From contig NC_053497.1 of NCBI RefSeq assembly GCF_905171775.1, positions 104,617,157 through 104,681,156 of the forward strand: a stretch of DNA of 64,000 nt, given 5' to 3'. Below, in pieces: positions 55,300 to 64,000 of the stretch. Position 1 is the stretch's first letter; each line of letters opens with the position of its first letter. Position numbers and translations under genes: made by a program. The DNA is from Rana temporaria. Lineage: Eukaryota; Chordata; Amphibia; Anura; Ranidae. The notes beneath the pieces are model-generated. The model was not told the origin of the DNA, did no database searches, and saw only the letters and a program-made list of their open reading frames with translations.

Positions 55300-56957
55300 T
55301 GACCTGTCTCTGAGGGCCGCCTTCTTTCTGACCTTCCCTGCTCGTCTGTCTTGAGCAGTATTTTTTTTTGCTGCCCTGTACATCGTACTGGTTTCATGAA
55401 AAGGTGGGGGGAGGGGGTGGGGGGGAACTCCGCTGAGGTGACAATTTAACACCATTCTAAACTGCTACTTAACTCTAGATGTATCCAGGTTATCAAAGGC
55501 AAGTCAAGTAATAAACACACACGAACCAATCCTTCCTGCATGGTATAAATATAGAACTTTTCTTCTCCTTAATCGTCTTTGTGATGTTGGCAATCCAGAG
55601 TTTCTCTAGAAGCGCTGGAGCTGGACTGGATTCATCCAGGTCTGTCTTAGTTTCCATTTTTTCTAGAATAGGCCCATTGGCTGTGAATGTCGATGGGGGG
55701 AATCTCTACCTGTCTTCTGTTTCAATTGTTCTTTTTGCTCATTTGGAAGAAAAGAGGGTTTCTACGCTGAGTTCTGTCTTAATTTTACAAGAAAATGATT
55801 CTGGTGTTTGTTTTCCCCTGTCGTGTCCCATAAGCTTCCTCTCGTGTTTTCTAAATTTTACTCCTCACATTTAACACCTAAATATAAAATAAAAAATGCA
55901 AAAAAAAAAAAACCATCAAAATACATTCTGTGTACAAAACATTTAATTAATCCTGGCATACGTGTCGGGAACTATCAGTTTGTACAGTATGTGACCACAT
56001 GACTCCCTTCCTCCCCGCATAGTGCAGTAGGTGTAAATTACTTTTAGATAATGCTTGGCTCCGCCCTCCTTTTTTGAACCTTTTTTGCACTGTGGCTTAT
56101 ACAAAGCGGTTTTAGAAAATCCCATTGTGGAATGAGCGGTGTGCTGACTTTTTTTTTTGTTTGAGTCGATCTTTTACGTATAACAGCTGTGTATTGCCTG
56201 CCTTACGATGTATAGAGATTTAATGAGAAGGCTGGTTTAACTATTGCACATATTATTATGCTTTATTTTCTCTTAATATTTTTGGAGTCTGAATTACGGT
56301 TCTGCTGCTTTTTAGGATTAACTTTTTTTTGTGCATTTTTAAACACTACAGTGGGATGGTTTTTAAAAACGTAAAACATGCATTTTATTTCGGCGTGGGA
56401 CATAATCAGCGGTCGGCACCTTTTCACAACAGTTTTGGCAAATGGTATGAACATTCACCATTTATAATAGACCAAATACAGTGAAAAAGCAGCTGTCATC
56501 CCGTCTTTATGTGCACAGAGGCGAGGATGGCAACTGTGTCCCCCAGGCATTTTTATCTATTATACACAATTCTTTACTAAAGACAAGCTGAGAGGAGAAA
56601 ACTGGAATGTTGTCATATCCTTTGTACCCTTGTATAATCTGAAACTAAAAATCTTTATAGAAATTGGGTTATTCTTTCTGCATTTTTCTTGAGGTGTTCA
56701 CCTTTAGTTGGCAGGTTAGTGGGTTATCCATTACTGCACAGGGACCACAAATTACTTACTCACTGAGAATTCTGACACAGACCGTGCCCCTCCCCCCCCC
56801 CCCCCCCCCCCCCCCCCACGTCTCCTTAAGTTACAGTAGGTCATCTGCTCGTTTCTGTGACTAAAGGAACAACCTGGACTGCTGTACTTTTCCCTCAATG
56901 TAACAAAATGCTATTAATCTAAATATTTGTAAATAAAGTACCTGTATCTAGATAATT
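55300..56957 (+). other. rab14: RAB14 3' UTR with polyadenylation signal
   Basis: About 1.65 kb between the stop codon and an AATAAA at 56932-56937. This stretch is notably free of recognisable transposons, unlike the introns, as expected for retained exon sequence. Simple tracts occur: a G/A-rich run near 55404-55426, poly-A near 55901-55911, and a long poly-C near 56792-56818. The cleavage position is estimated as about 20 nt past the signal; earlier alternative signals are possible. Confidence 0.75.
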
Positions 56958-57249
56958 TACACCCGGTTTCGTTATTTCATTTTCTTGCAGTCATTTTTCT
57001 AGTGACACATAAATGAAAGATGACATCTGAGTGGCTGCTATTGGTTGTGTCATTTTTGTGCCAAAGTAACTAGTCAGATGTGTGATCAGCCTTGGAAAAT
57101 GACAGCTATATCTGTGGACAATGCCTTGCCAGAATACATTTACCCAATTTCCTGCAGATAACTGGTTGGAGGTGGTTCATTTTTATGGTTTTGGAGGAAA
57201 ACTATAGCAACTAGATTAAAGTAGAACTGGCAAATGGATAAATACACAA

Positions 57250-58030
57250 CATGTTTTATTTCTTGTTCATTGAGGGACACAGGAAGTCAAATAATATTGG
57301 ATGTACTGCTGCTTACAGAAGGATTGTAGACTTAAAAAAATATATATATTATTTGTAGGCCAGGCCATGAGATGCTTCATATTTTTTTGGATACTGGGAA
57401 AAGCCTACCCTAATTTTATTGCTAGGGGTATTTTTTTCTCCTTCCATTCTTTTTTTTTTTTTAAGTTTCTTTTTGTTGCTTGAGTCTCTAAAATTGCATT
57501 CCTCATCCTAGCTTTGGAGTGCTGGACTCGGACCCACTGCATTGGGTATTGTGGGGCTTGCCTGGAAGTAACCTTTTGGGCACTTTTCAGATTTTGTTGC
57601 AACAAGTTAGGTGTGGAGCGCTTTTCAAATTCAGAGTCATTGCCATAGCACTTGCCCTGTCTCTGAAGTCCCACTCAGTAAGTAGGCGATTTGGGCTCAG
57701 CAGCTCGATCTCTACCTCATTGTTTGGATCGCCGAGTGACTTTCCTGCTTTCTTTCTCTTGTGTTTTTTATTTTTCCATAGAAAGGATTTTCACTGACAT
57801 TATTTACTGGGTGGAGTGTTGCATGCTTTTTTCAAGCTTCAGTGTTGAAGCATCTCCCCACTTCTGCTTCTGTGTTGCAAGAGACCTGCAACTCTGATCT
57901 TTGGTCTATTCCTGCTGCTCTAAAGTGACTTTGATCATCTCAGGCCATCAGAGCCTTCTCCCACTACCAGCTATCTGGGTTTTTTCTGCATACCTGAGGT
58001 CTTTCCTCGTGTCCTGAGATTGGTTGCATC
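57250..58030 (+). mobile_element. possible DIRS-like terminal fragment
   Basis: tttcttgttcattgagggac|acagg at 57259 matches the left end of the 45880 element (ctttcttgttcattgagggacacagg split), then diverges within a shared ttggatgtactgctgcttac region. No coding part recognised downstream. Confidence 0.4.
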
Positions 58031-58129
58031 ACAGCTGTGCAAAATATCTGTATCTAGACGCAATAGTCCTGCTGAAACCAGGAACCCCAGCTTACACTCC
58101 CTAATGTTCCACAGGAATTGAGCTGCAAT

Positions 58130-58440
58130 CTGGACAGAGGTAGGCCGGTAGATGTGGTGTATCTAGATTTTGCAAAAGCATAAGTGCCCCCCCCCCTGGT
58201 GGGTATAGACCATAGGTTTTCATGGATCAAAAACTGACTGGGAGTCCAAAGGCTGGCGATAACATGCGCTCAGAATGGTCTGGAGTGGTTTGTGGGGTAC
58301 CCCAAAGCTCTGTATTGCCACCAATTCTATTTAATATATTTATAAATGATATATAGAAGATGGGATAAATAGCTCACTCTGTTTGCTAATGACACAAATA
58401 TGTGGTGCAATAACATCACAGTAGAATATAGAAATTTCAC
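58130..58440 (+). pseudogene. CR1-like reverse transcriptase fragment
   Basis: The + strand reads RPVDVVYLDFAKA (58144-58182), then in another frame GVPQSSVLPPILFNIFINDI (58292-58351), and ANDTNMWC-like sequence at 58387, typical of CR1 RT. Stops and a poly-C slip (58186-58196) break it. The catalytic aspartate pair is not intact. Confidence 0.75.
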
Positions 58441-59040
58441 AAGAGAACCCAGTTTACACCATCGGTGAGTTTTGCCCTCTGAGGAACTCTCAAAGGACAC
58501 GTACAGAAGTTCAAGCAAACACTTGCTGTGCTGAAAGTTTTCAAATTGCTCAGAGGGTTGATTCCCCCCCCCCCCCTTGCACCAAAGCAAGACCCCATTT
58601 TTAACCCTGGTCTCTGCATTTGATTCTATTTCTACCTTGGCCATATACACGCAACAAGCGGCCTATCTGACCATAGTAGCTTTCTCTGCAATTATGTCAG
58701 ACTTTCTTGGACTGTTACTGGTCTTAACACAGCCAACCCTGGCCAGAGCTCAAAAGCGCCAGACTCCTTTTCCATCCCTGCCTGGGTTGGAAGTGCATCT
58801 ATTTGCTAGAAGCATTGGAACCAAGGGGAGATTGCATTGGACCTAGAGTCAGTGGTAGCAGAGGCTGTGGATGTTTTCTGTGCCACAAGTACCAACACAC
58901 CTGATGCCATTCTACTTTTCTATGGTTAAACTTGTCTTTGTCTCACTAAGACACCTGCTGAGTCTAAAAAAGATTTTACCCTTTCATGAAAAAAATAAAA
59001 ATGGAATGGGCAGTTTAAGATGCACTTGCAAAGGATTTTC
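58441..59040. other. downstream sequence without recognised gene
   Basis: Poly-C at 58565-58577; no domain-bearing frame seen. Confidence 0.4.
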
Positions 59041-59107
59041 AGTACACGGATTTAGATTTTCATAGAGGGAGGTCCCAGGGTCTATAAAAATCCAAATCTG
59101 TGTACTG
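59041..59107. repeat. short inverted repeat
   Basis: agtacacggatttagatttt and aaaatccaaatctgtgtact form near-perfect arms around a loop of about 26 bp. Confidence 0.6.
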
Positions 59108-59469
59108 TACGAGTAAGATAAGGAATTTTGGCTAATCTTTGAGTACAGGCCACCGTCTCTCTGTTCCTACGTAAGAATATTAACCACTTCCATACAGGGC
59201 ACGTATACACCTTCCCGCCCAAGCCAATTTTCAGCTTTCAGCACTGTCGCACTTTGAATGGCAATTGCGCGGTCGTGCTACACTGTACCCAAACAAAATT
59301 GGCGTCCTTTTTTACCCACAAATAGAGCTTTCTTTTGGTGGTATTTGATCACCTCTGCGTTTTTTTTTTTTTGCGCAACAACTAAAAAAAGACCGAAAAT
59401 TTTGAAAAAAATTAAGTTTTTATTTTTTTCTGTAATTTTTTTTGTAAATAAGTAAGTTTTCTCTTTCAA

Positions 59470-59710
59470 TTACGGGCACTGATATGGTGGCACTGATGGG
59501 CACAGATGAGATGGCACTGATGGACATCGACGAGGTAGTACTGACGGGCACAGATGAGGTGGCACTGATTGGCGGCGCTGGCATGTGGCACACATAGGCG
59601 GCACTGATGGGCACTCATGGGACGGCACTGATGGGCACTGTGGGGTGGCACTGATGGACACTGTGGGGCGGCACTTATTTACTTGTTGCCAGTCAGTGCC
59701 CATTTGTGGG
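59470..59710. repeat. degenerate minisatellite of ggcactgatgggcac
   Basis: About ten imperfect units of 14-30 bp built from tggcactgatgggcac(agatgagg). Open frames on the - strand of CHQCP-like repeats reflect the unit and are not genes. Confidence 0.75.
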
Positions 59711-59982
59711 CACTGATTGGCATCTTTTTTTTCTTGCATCTTTTCCCCCCCCCCCCCCATTTTTTTTTTTTTGACTTTTTTTTGACTTTTTTATTTTTTT
59801 TTGTTTTGCCCTTTCCTGGTGGGCATCCCTGGTGGTCCATGTGGCGATCCGAGGGGGGGCTGCGCTGATAAACAATCAGCGCGAACCCCCAACCCCCCCT
59901 GTCAGGAGAGCCGCCGATCGGCTCTCCTCTACTCGTGTCTGTCAGACACGAGTGAGGAAGAGCCATCGACGGCTCTTCCTGT

Positions 59983-60128
59983 TTACCACGTGATCAGCCG
60001 TGTCCAATCACGGCTGATCACGATGTAAAGAGTCTCCGTGAGAGACTCTTTACCACGTGATCAGCCGTGTCCAACCATGGCTGATCACGATGTAAAGAGT
60101 CTCCGTGAGAGACTCTTTACCGAGATCG
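59983..60128. repeat. 73-bp tandem duplication with nested hairpins
   Basis: Two copies of ccacgtgatcagccgtgtcc ... gatgtaaagagtctccgtga|gagactcttta; each contains two hairpins (gtgatcagccgtg/cacggctgatcac and aaagagtctc/gagactcttt). Confidence 0.85.
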
Positions 60129-60295
60129 GTGTTGCGGGGTGTCAGACTGACACCCCGCAACAACGATCGCCGCGATGCGCGCCCCCGGGGGCGTGCAGCG
60201 GCTCAGAATCCTGAGGACGTCATATGACGTCCGGTCAGGATTCTACAACCACTTTGCCGACGTCAATCTGTCATTGGCGGGCGGCAAGTGGTTAA

Positions 60296-60296
<1 letters not shown>

Positions 60297-60328
<32 letters not shown>

Positions 60329-60342
60329 TTATATATATATTA
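60297..60342. repeat. (AT)n microsatellite
   Basis: AT dinucleotides with two T interruptions, just right of the TTAA element. Confidence 0.9.
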
Positions 60343-60567
60343 TTATGGAGTGGGGGTAAGGTTATAGAGGTAGGTCAGTGGGCATGTCCAAAAGTGCCAG
60401 TGTCCAGTTGTCTGGCAGGGTCTATGAATATCAAGCCTACATCCTGTACTACAAGATGCAGAATTTAATTTTACAGGCGAGTCAAAATTCCCAATCTCCC
60501 CCACCCCCTTTACTCTTCCGCCTTTTGTAGCAAAGAAAGTACCAACCAAAGGGGGGGGGGGGGCTTT

Positions 60568-60589
60568 CTGTGTCCCTTGAGGGACACAG
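60568..60589. repeat. perfect 22-bp palindrome
   Basis: The halves ctgtgtccct and agggacacag surround a central tg. The half-site gagggacacagg is the same word found at the DIRS-like ends near 45906 and 57270. Confidence 0.7.
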
Positions 60590-61364
60590 GAAGGAATGAA
60601 ATGACATGGGTTCTAACATTGCATAGAAAAGGGGTTTGAATGTACACAAAATGTGTAGCCAGCCCAGTGTATCCTCTTCCAGCATGCCTGTTTCTTTTGT
60701 TAAGAGTCCAGCATGATGGATGAGGTTTTTTGTTTTTTTTTCCTAGCAGGGCAAGCCATTTGCTACATTTTTTTTTTTTTTACTTCAATCAAGATTCCTT
60801 TACTTGCTAATCTGGTGTCTACATACAGTTATCGGATTGGTGTTTCCTCAGCACTAGATATAGAAACTGTCCAGGCCAATTTGTGATCTTCCTGCATTTG
60901 GGCACTACATTGTGTAGCTCTTTCCAGACTGGCGGGTATTGCATTTTCCATAGAGCACTTTGCTGGTCTGGAACAGTACTTACAGGGTGAGTGCCAGGGG
61001 GTCCAGCTCCTGCCATCCTCCCAATGCTCTGACAGGTGAGATGTGCTTGGTTACTCAGCAGCCTCTGTTAGCACCTCCCTTATTTTATTATTTTCCCTAA
61101 AAGCTCAATAAGGAATAACCAGGCATGGGAGGTTGAAGGTCAGCATATTAAGGTGCTAGAAAATACCTCCACAGTTTCATGCCGTTATCAGTTGTTTAAA
61201 AGGAGGTTAGGTTGGGGAAAGTTCACTTTAAATCTGTGTTGAGTCTTGGCAAGCTAAAGAGCAATAGTAGGGGACTGCTAATCTAAATGGTGGTCAGTGA
61301 GGATTTACAGCCTTTACCTGTAAAAAGTGATAACATTACTCCAGTACAACATCTAGAAATTGTA
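60590..61364. other. downstream sequence without recognised gene
   Basis: Apparently unique sequence between two genes' 3' regions; poly-T at 60768-60781. No domain-bearing frame seen. Confidence 0.4.
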
Positions 61365-61579
61365 CAATGTTTTATTTATTTTCTAGAAATATAAAACGAT
61401 CCATCTGTACATTTTAATCTTCATGTAGAAAAATATTCATTATAAAAACAAATATTCAAATACAAAAACATACAAATTAAATTCTTATATACAGATTAGT
61501 GCAGACAGAATAGGAGAGTTGGATAGAGTAAGGCTCATAATGGCTCCTCCATATTGTGATCTGGAAGTAGCTTTTACAC
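61365..61579 (-). other. possible 3' UTR of the convergent gene
   Basis: AT-rich sequence downstream (on the - strand) of the candidate stop codon. It ends with overlapping polyadenylation signals, seen on + as ttttatttatttt at 61369-61381. If real, its end lies about 4.4 kb from the RAB14 polyadenylation signal, in tail-to-tail orientation. Confidence 0.35.
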
Positions 61580-61690
61580 TCAGTCAATATGATCAAGTTG
61601 GATATCTAATGGTGGAGGTGGCAACAAGCTGAAAGATGTCCTGTCCTGCTGTGTCCACTGAGCATTGCAGTCTCCAATAACTGGTTCCTT
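61580..61690 (-). CDS. possible terminal coding exon of a convergent gene
   Basis: On the - strand an acceptor-like stretch (TTTGTATTTCAG, AG ending at 61691) precedes an open segment of 36 codons, KEPVIGDCNAQWTQQD then RTSFSLLPPPPLDIQLDHID, and a TGA stop at 61582-61580. An AT-rich tail with tandem AATAAA signals follows (complement of 61371-61380). No transposon is recognised here. In mammals the gene converging on the RAB14 3' end is CNTRL (centriolin), so a CNTRL last exon is a reasonable guess from gene order, but I cannot confirm the protein match. The reading phase at the acceptor is assumed. Confidence 0.4.
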   Translation of the reverse strand, partial: KEPVIGDCNAQWTQQDRTSFSLLPPPPLDIQLDHID

Positions 61691-61796
61691 CTGAAATACA
61701 AACATTATGCTGAGAAAAATCTAGATAACACTTCATATGGCAAATCTGCATCCTCAACGACAATCAGGTTTCCTAATACATAAGCAGCAATACATA

Positions 61797-62967
61797 CACT
61801 CACCAGCCACTTTAGTAGTTACACCTGTGCAATTGTTTGGTAACACAAATTGCTAATCAGCCAATCACATGGCATAAACTCAATGCATTTAGCAATCTAG
61901 GATGTGGTGAAGACAACTTGCTGAAGTACAAACCCAGCATCAGAATGGGAAAGAAAGGGCATTTTTAGAGACTTTGAACGTGGCATGGTTGTTGGTGCAG
62001 GATGGGCTGGTATGAGTGTTTCAAAAGCTGCTGATCTCCTGGGATTTTCACACACAACCATCTCTGGGGTTTACAGAGAGAATGGTCTGAAAAAGATAAA
62101 ATATCCAGTGAGTGGCAGTTGTGTGGATGAAAATGCCTTGTTGAGGTCAGAGGGAAACGAGCAGACTGGTTCAAGATGATAGAAAGGCAACAGTAACTTA
62201 AATAACCACTCATTACAACCAAGGTATCCAGAATACCATCTCTGAACACACAACACATCGAACCTTGAAGTAGCAGAAGACCACACCGGGTGCCACACTT
62301 GTCAGCTTACAGGAAACTGAGGCTACAATTGGCACAGGCTCACCAAAATTGAACAATATAAGATTGAAAAAAACATTGCCTGGTCTGAGGAGTCTCGATT
62401 TCGGCTGCAACATTTAGATGGTAGGGACAGAATTTGGCGCAAACATAAAAGTATGGACCAACTGTCTTGTATCAACGGTTCAGGCTGGTGGTGTAATGGT
62501 GTGGGGGATATTTTCTTGGCACACTTTGGGCCCCTTAGTAATTAATTGAACATTGTTAAAATGCCATGGCCGAGCGGAGTATTGTTGCTGACCATGTCCA
62601 TCCCTTTATGACTAGTGTACCCATCTTCTGATGGCTACTTCCAGCAGGATAATGCACCATGTCACAAAGCTCAAATCATCTCAAACTGGTTTCTTCAACA
62701 TAACAATGAGCTCACTGCACTCCGATGGCCTCCACAGTCACCAGATCTCAATCCAATAGAGCACCTTTGGGATGTGGTGGAAAGGGAGAGTCGCATCATG
62801 GATGTGCAGCAGACAAATCTGCACCAACTATGTTATGCTATCATGTCCATATGGACAAAAATCTGAGGATTGTTTCCAACACCTTGTTGAATCTATTCCA
62901 CAAAGAATTAAGGCAAAAGAAGGTCCAACCCATACTACTAGCAAGGTGTACCTAATAAAGGTGAGTG
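61797..62967 (+). mobile_element. complete-ended Tc1-like transposon with decayed transposase
   Basis: 1171 bp, TA at 61795-61796 and 62968-62969. Ends CACTCACCAGCC and its imperfect complement (aataaaggtgagtg) with a second block tagttacacctg/aggtgtaccta. The N-terminal part (61945-62100) has FERGMVVGAGWAGMSVSKAA and HTTISGVYRENG, the helix-turn-helix. The C-terminal part (62615-62955) has FQQDNAPCHKA and SPDLNPIEHLWDVVE, the second and third acidic catalytic signatures. Stops and shifts between them disable it. Confidence 0.9.
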
Positions 62968-63653
62968 TATGTTAAAGGTAAACCTGCAGTGAGCGTAAGA
63001 TGTGGACTGCTATTGCTAGCTCCCTCCCTAAGGCTTTAACTATTGACATCAAAATAAAGCTATCTGTAGACATGTCCCCTGTCAGAACACAACAGTTCAA
63101 TGGTGGAGATCGCTGGACTAACCTTGCATGGTACAGCGTCTCCAACTGGAGCCGTCAGTTATAGAGTAAAGCCTGGCGCACACTGACTATCTTTTGAGAG
63201 TCTCCAAGTTGGAGGATATCTAGCAGCATCCAGTGTGTTCCTGTACCTTTGAGGAGTGAGCTCCTTCCAAGCAAACCTGCCCTTAATACTGCTATATGCT
63301 CCAACTCAGAGAATCTCAAAAATATAGAGTTCGGACCACAGTACACAGGGAAGCTTTGACGTAGGCACTGCGGCTTCTACATATATTTGAAAATGTGTGC
63401 AACCAAAATCTGTTCTTAATGTGAATTGTTCAACAGGGTCAATTTGTTTAGTTTTTATGCAGGCTACCTGGTAACTGTGCTAGGAAATGTTTGTTTGCGT
63501 TTTGGCGTAATGCCTTCATCAGGATCCTCTTCCCAAGACTCAAAGTAGACAAAGTCAATCCACATGAACAATAAATGAATTCATGCATTACTGGCATTGA
63601 GGTTTATTTCACTAAAAGTGACTAGATGCATGGCTCATTTAATCAACAATCAT
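62968..63653. other. sequence without recognised gene
   Basis: Possibly intron of the convergent gene if 61580-61690 is an exon. No further exon was recognised on the - strand. Confidence 0.35.
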
Positions 63654-63895
63654 TCCTAATACTCACAAATTCATAAACAGTGCAATAAAGACAATTATTT
63701 AACCAGCATGTGAACAGACAATGAAAGTCCATCAAAGTGATACACAAGGTCCACTAATGACAGTCTATTTAGATGATAGATATCCAGTGATTCAGTGTTT
63801 ATCTCACGCCACTAATCACTTTCATGGAAAATTGTCTTTTCACATGCTAATAAATTTTCTTGAATACACCATTTATGAATTTGTGAGTATTAGGA
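63654..63895. mobile_element. foldback MITE, 242 bp
   Basis: tcctaatactcacaaattca and tgaatttgtgagtattagga are exact inverted ends; inner arms (aagacaatta/aattgtcttt, catgtgaa/ttcacatg) pair less well. Non-coding. Confidence 0.85.
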
Positions 63896-63911
63896 AATTG
63901 GTGATAAAATG

Positions 63912-64000
63912 GTGATTATACGTCGGCAGAAAGGGCACAAGCATGTACCTGTACGTCGCCTTTAAGAGCCCAGCCGTGAGTCACGAGTGCGCCGCCGCCA
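63912..64000. mobile_element. TTAA-type element fragment cut by window edge
   Basis: atacgtcggcagaaagggca ... ctttaagagcccagcc is the inverted match of 44865-44945. The element continues beyond the window. Confidence 0.6.

Larger units (their letters stand above)
59180..60295. mobile_element. TTAA-flanked nonautonomous element, CCACTT ends, copy B (inverted)
   Basis: TTAACCACTTCCATACAGG at the left and GGCAAGTGGTTAA at the right, TTAA at both outer edges. Shares the caccctttcttttggtgg-type block with 33680-34565 in opposite orientation. It contains a degenerate tandem array of ggcactgatgggcac words (59470-59710) and a 73-bp tandem duplication (59983-60128). Confidence 0.8.

Noticed and set aside
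59420..59760. Cys/His-rich CHQCP repeats as a zinc-finger protein
   Set aside because: Arises from the degenerate ggcactgatgggcac array inside a TTAA element.

Overview
The window is vertebrate nuclear DNA, most likely from a true frog (ranid-type amphibian). It holds one essentially complete host gene, RAB14, on the + strand. The coding sequence is split over seven exons between 37876 and 55299, with consensus splice sites, and joins into a 215-residue Rab GTPase with every GTP-binding motif and a C-terminal Cys-x-Cys prenylation signal. A CpG-rich TATA-less promoter lies at about 6060-6310 and a noncoding first exon ends at 6393. A second noncoding exon is possible at 31788-31844. The 3' UTR runs to an AATAAA at 56932. 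The amphibian assignment is inference. It rests on the mix of L1, DIRS-like, CR1/L2, Tc1, hAT, Harbinger-like and TTAA-flanked miniature elements, on foldback repeats I associate with ranid genomes, and on short exons in repeat-swollen introns. LAYOUT. 1-1924: a purine-only GAA/AAG microsatellite that enters from the left edge. 1925-6060: intergenic sequence with element fragments and a 21-bp minisatellite (4507-5258). 6061-6393: RAB14 promoter and exon 1, followed in intron 1 by a poly-C-rich minisatellite (6601-7345). 6394-37868: the 31-kb first intron, packed with nested transposons. The main one is an apparently intact, full-length L1 retrotransposon on the - strand (14178-20704) with both ORFs open, inserted into a Harbinger-like MITE. 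37869-55299: coding exons separated by introns of 117 bp to 6.4 kb that carry TTAA-flanked foldback elements, a DIRS-like remnant (about 45880-49165), and a Tc1 element interrupted by a TTAA-flanked element. 55300-56957: 3' UTR. 56958-64000: downstream sequence with a CR1 fragment, TTAA-type repeats, a complete but decayed Tc1 element (61797-62967), and a possible terminal coding exon of a convergent - strand gene (61580-61690). That exon could belong to CNTRL, RAB14's 3' neighbour in mammals; this is inference from gene order only. HOW IT WORKS TOGETHER. RAB14 is a housekeeping endosome/Golgi trafficking GTPase. Almost all other sequence is mobile-element history, and nested insertions give a readable relative order of events. 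I found no operon, CRISPR array or defence system. The most interesting material is the potentially intact antisense L1, the DIRS-like inverted-repeat structures, the repeats beside exon 1, and two unconfirmed exons.
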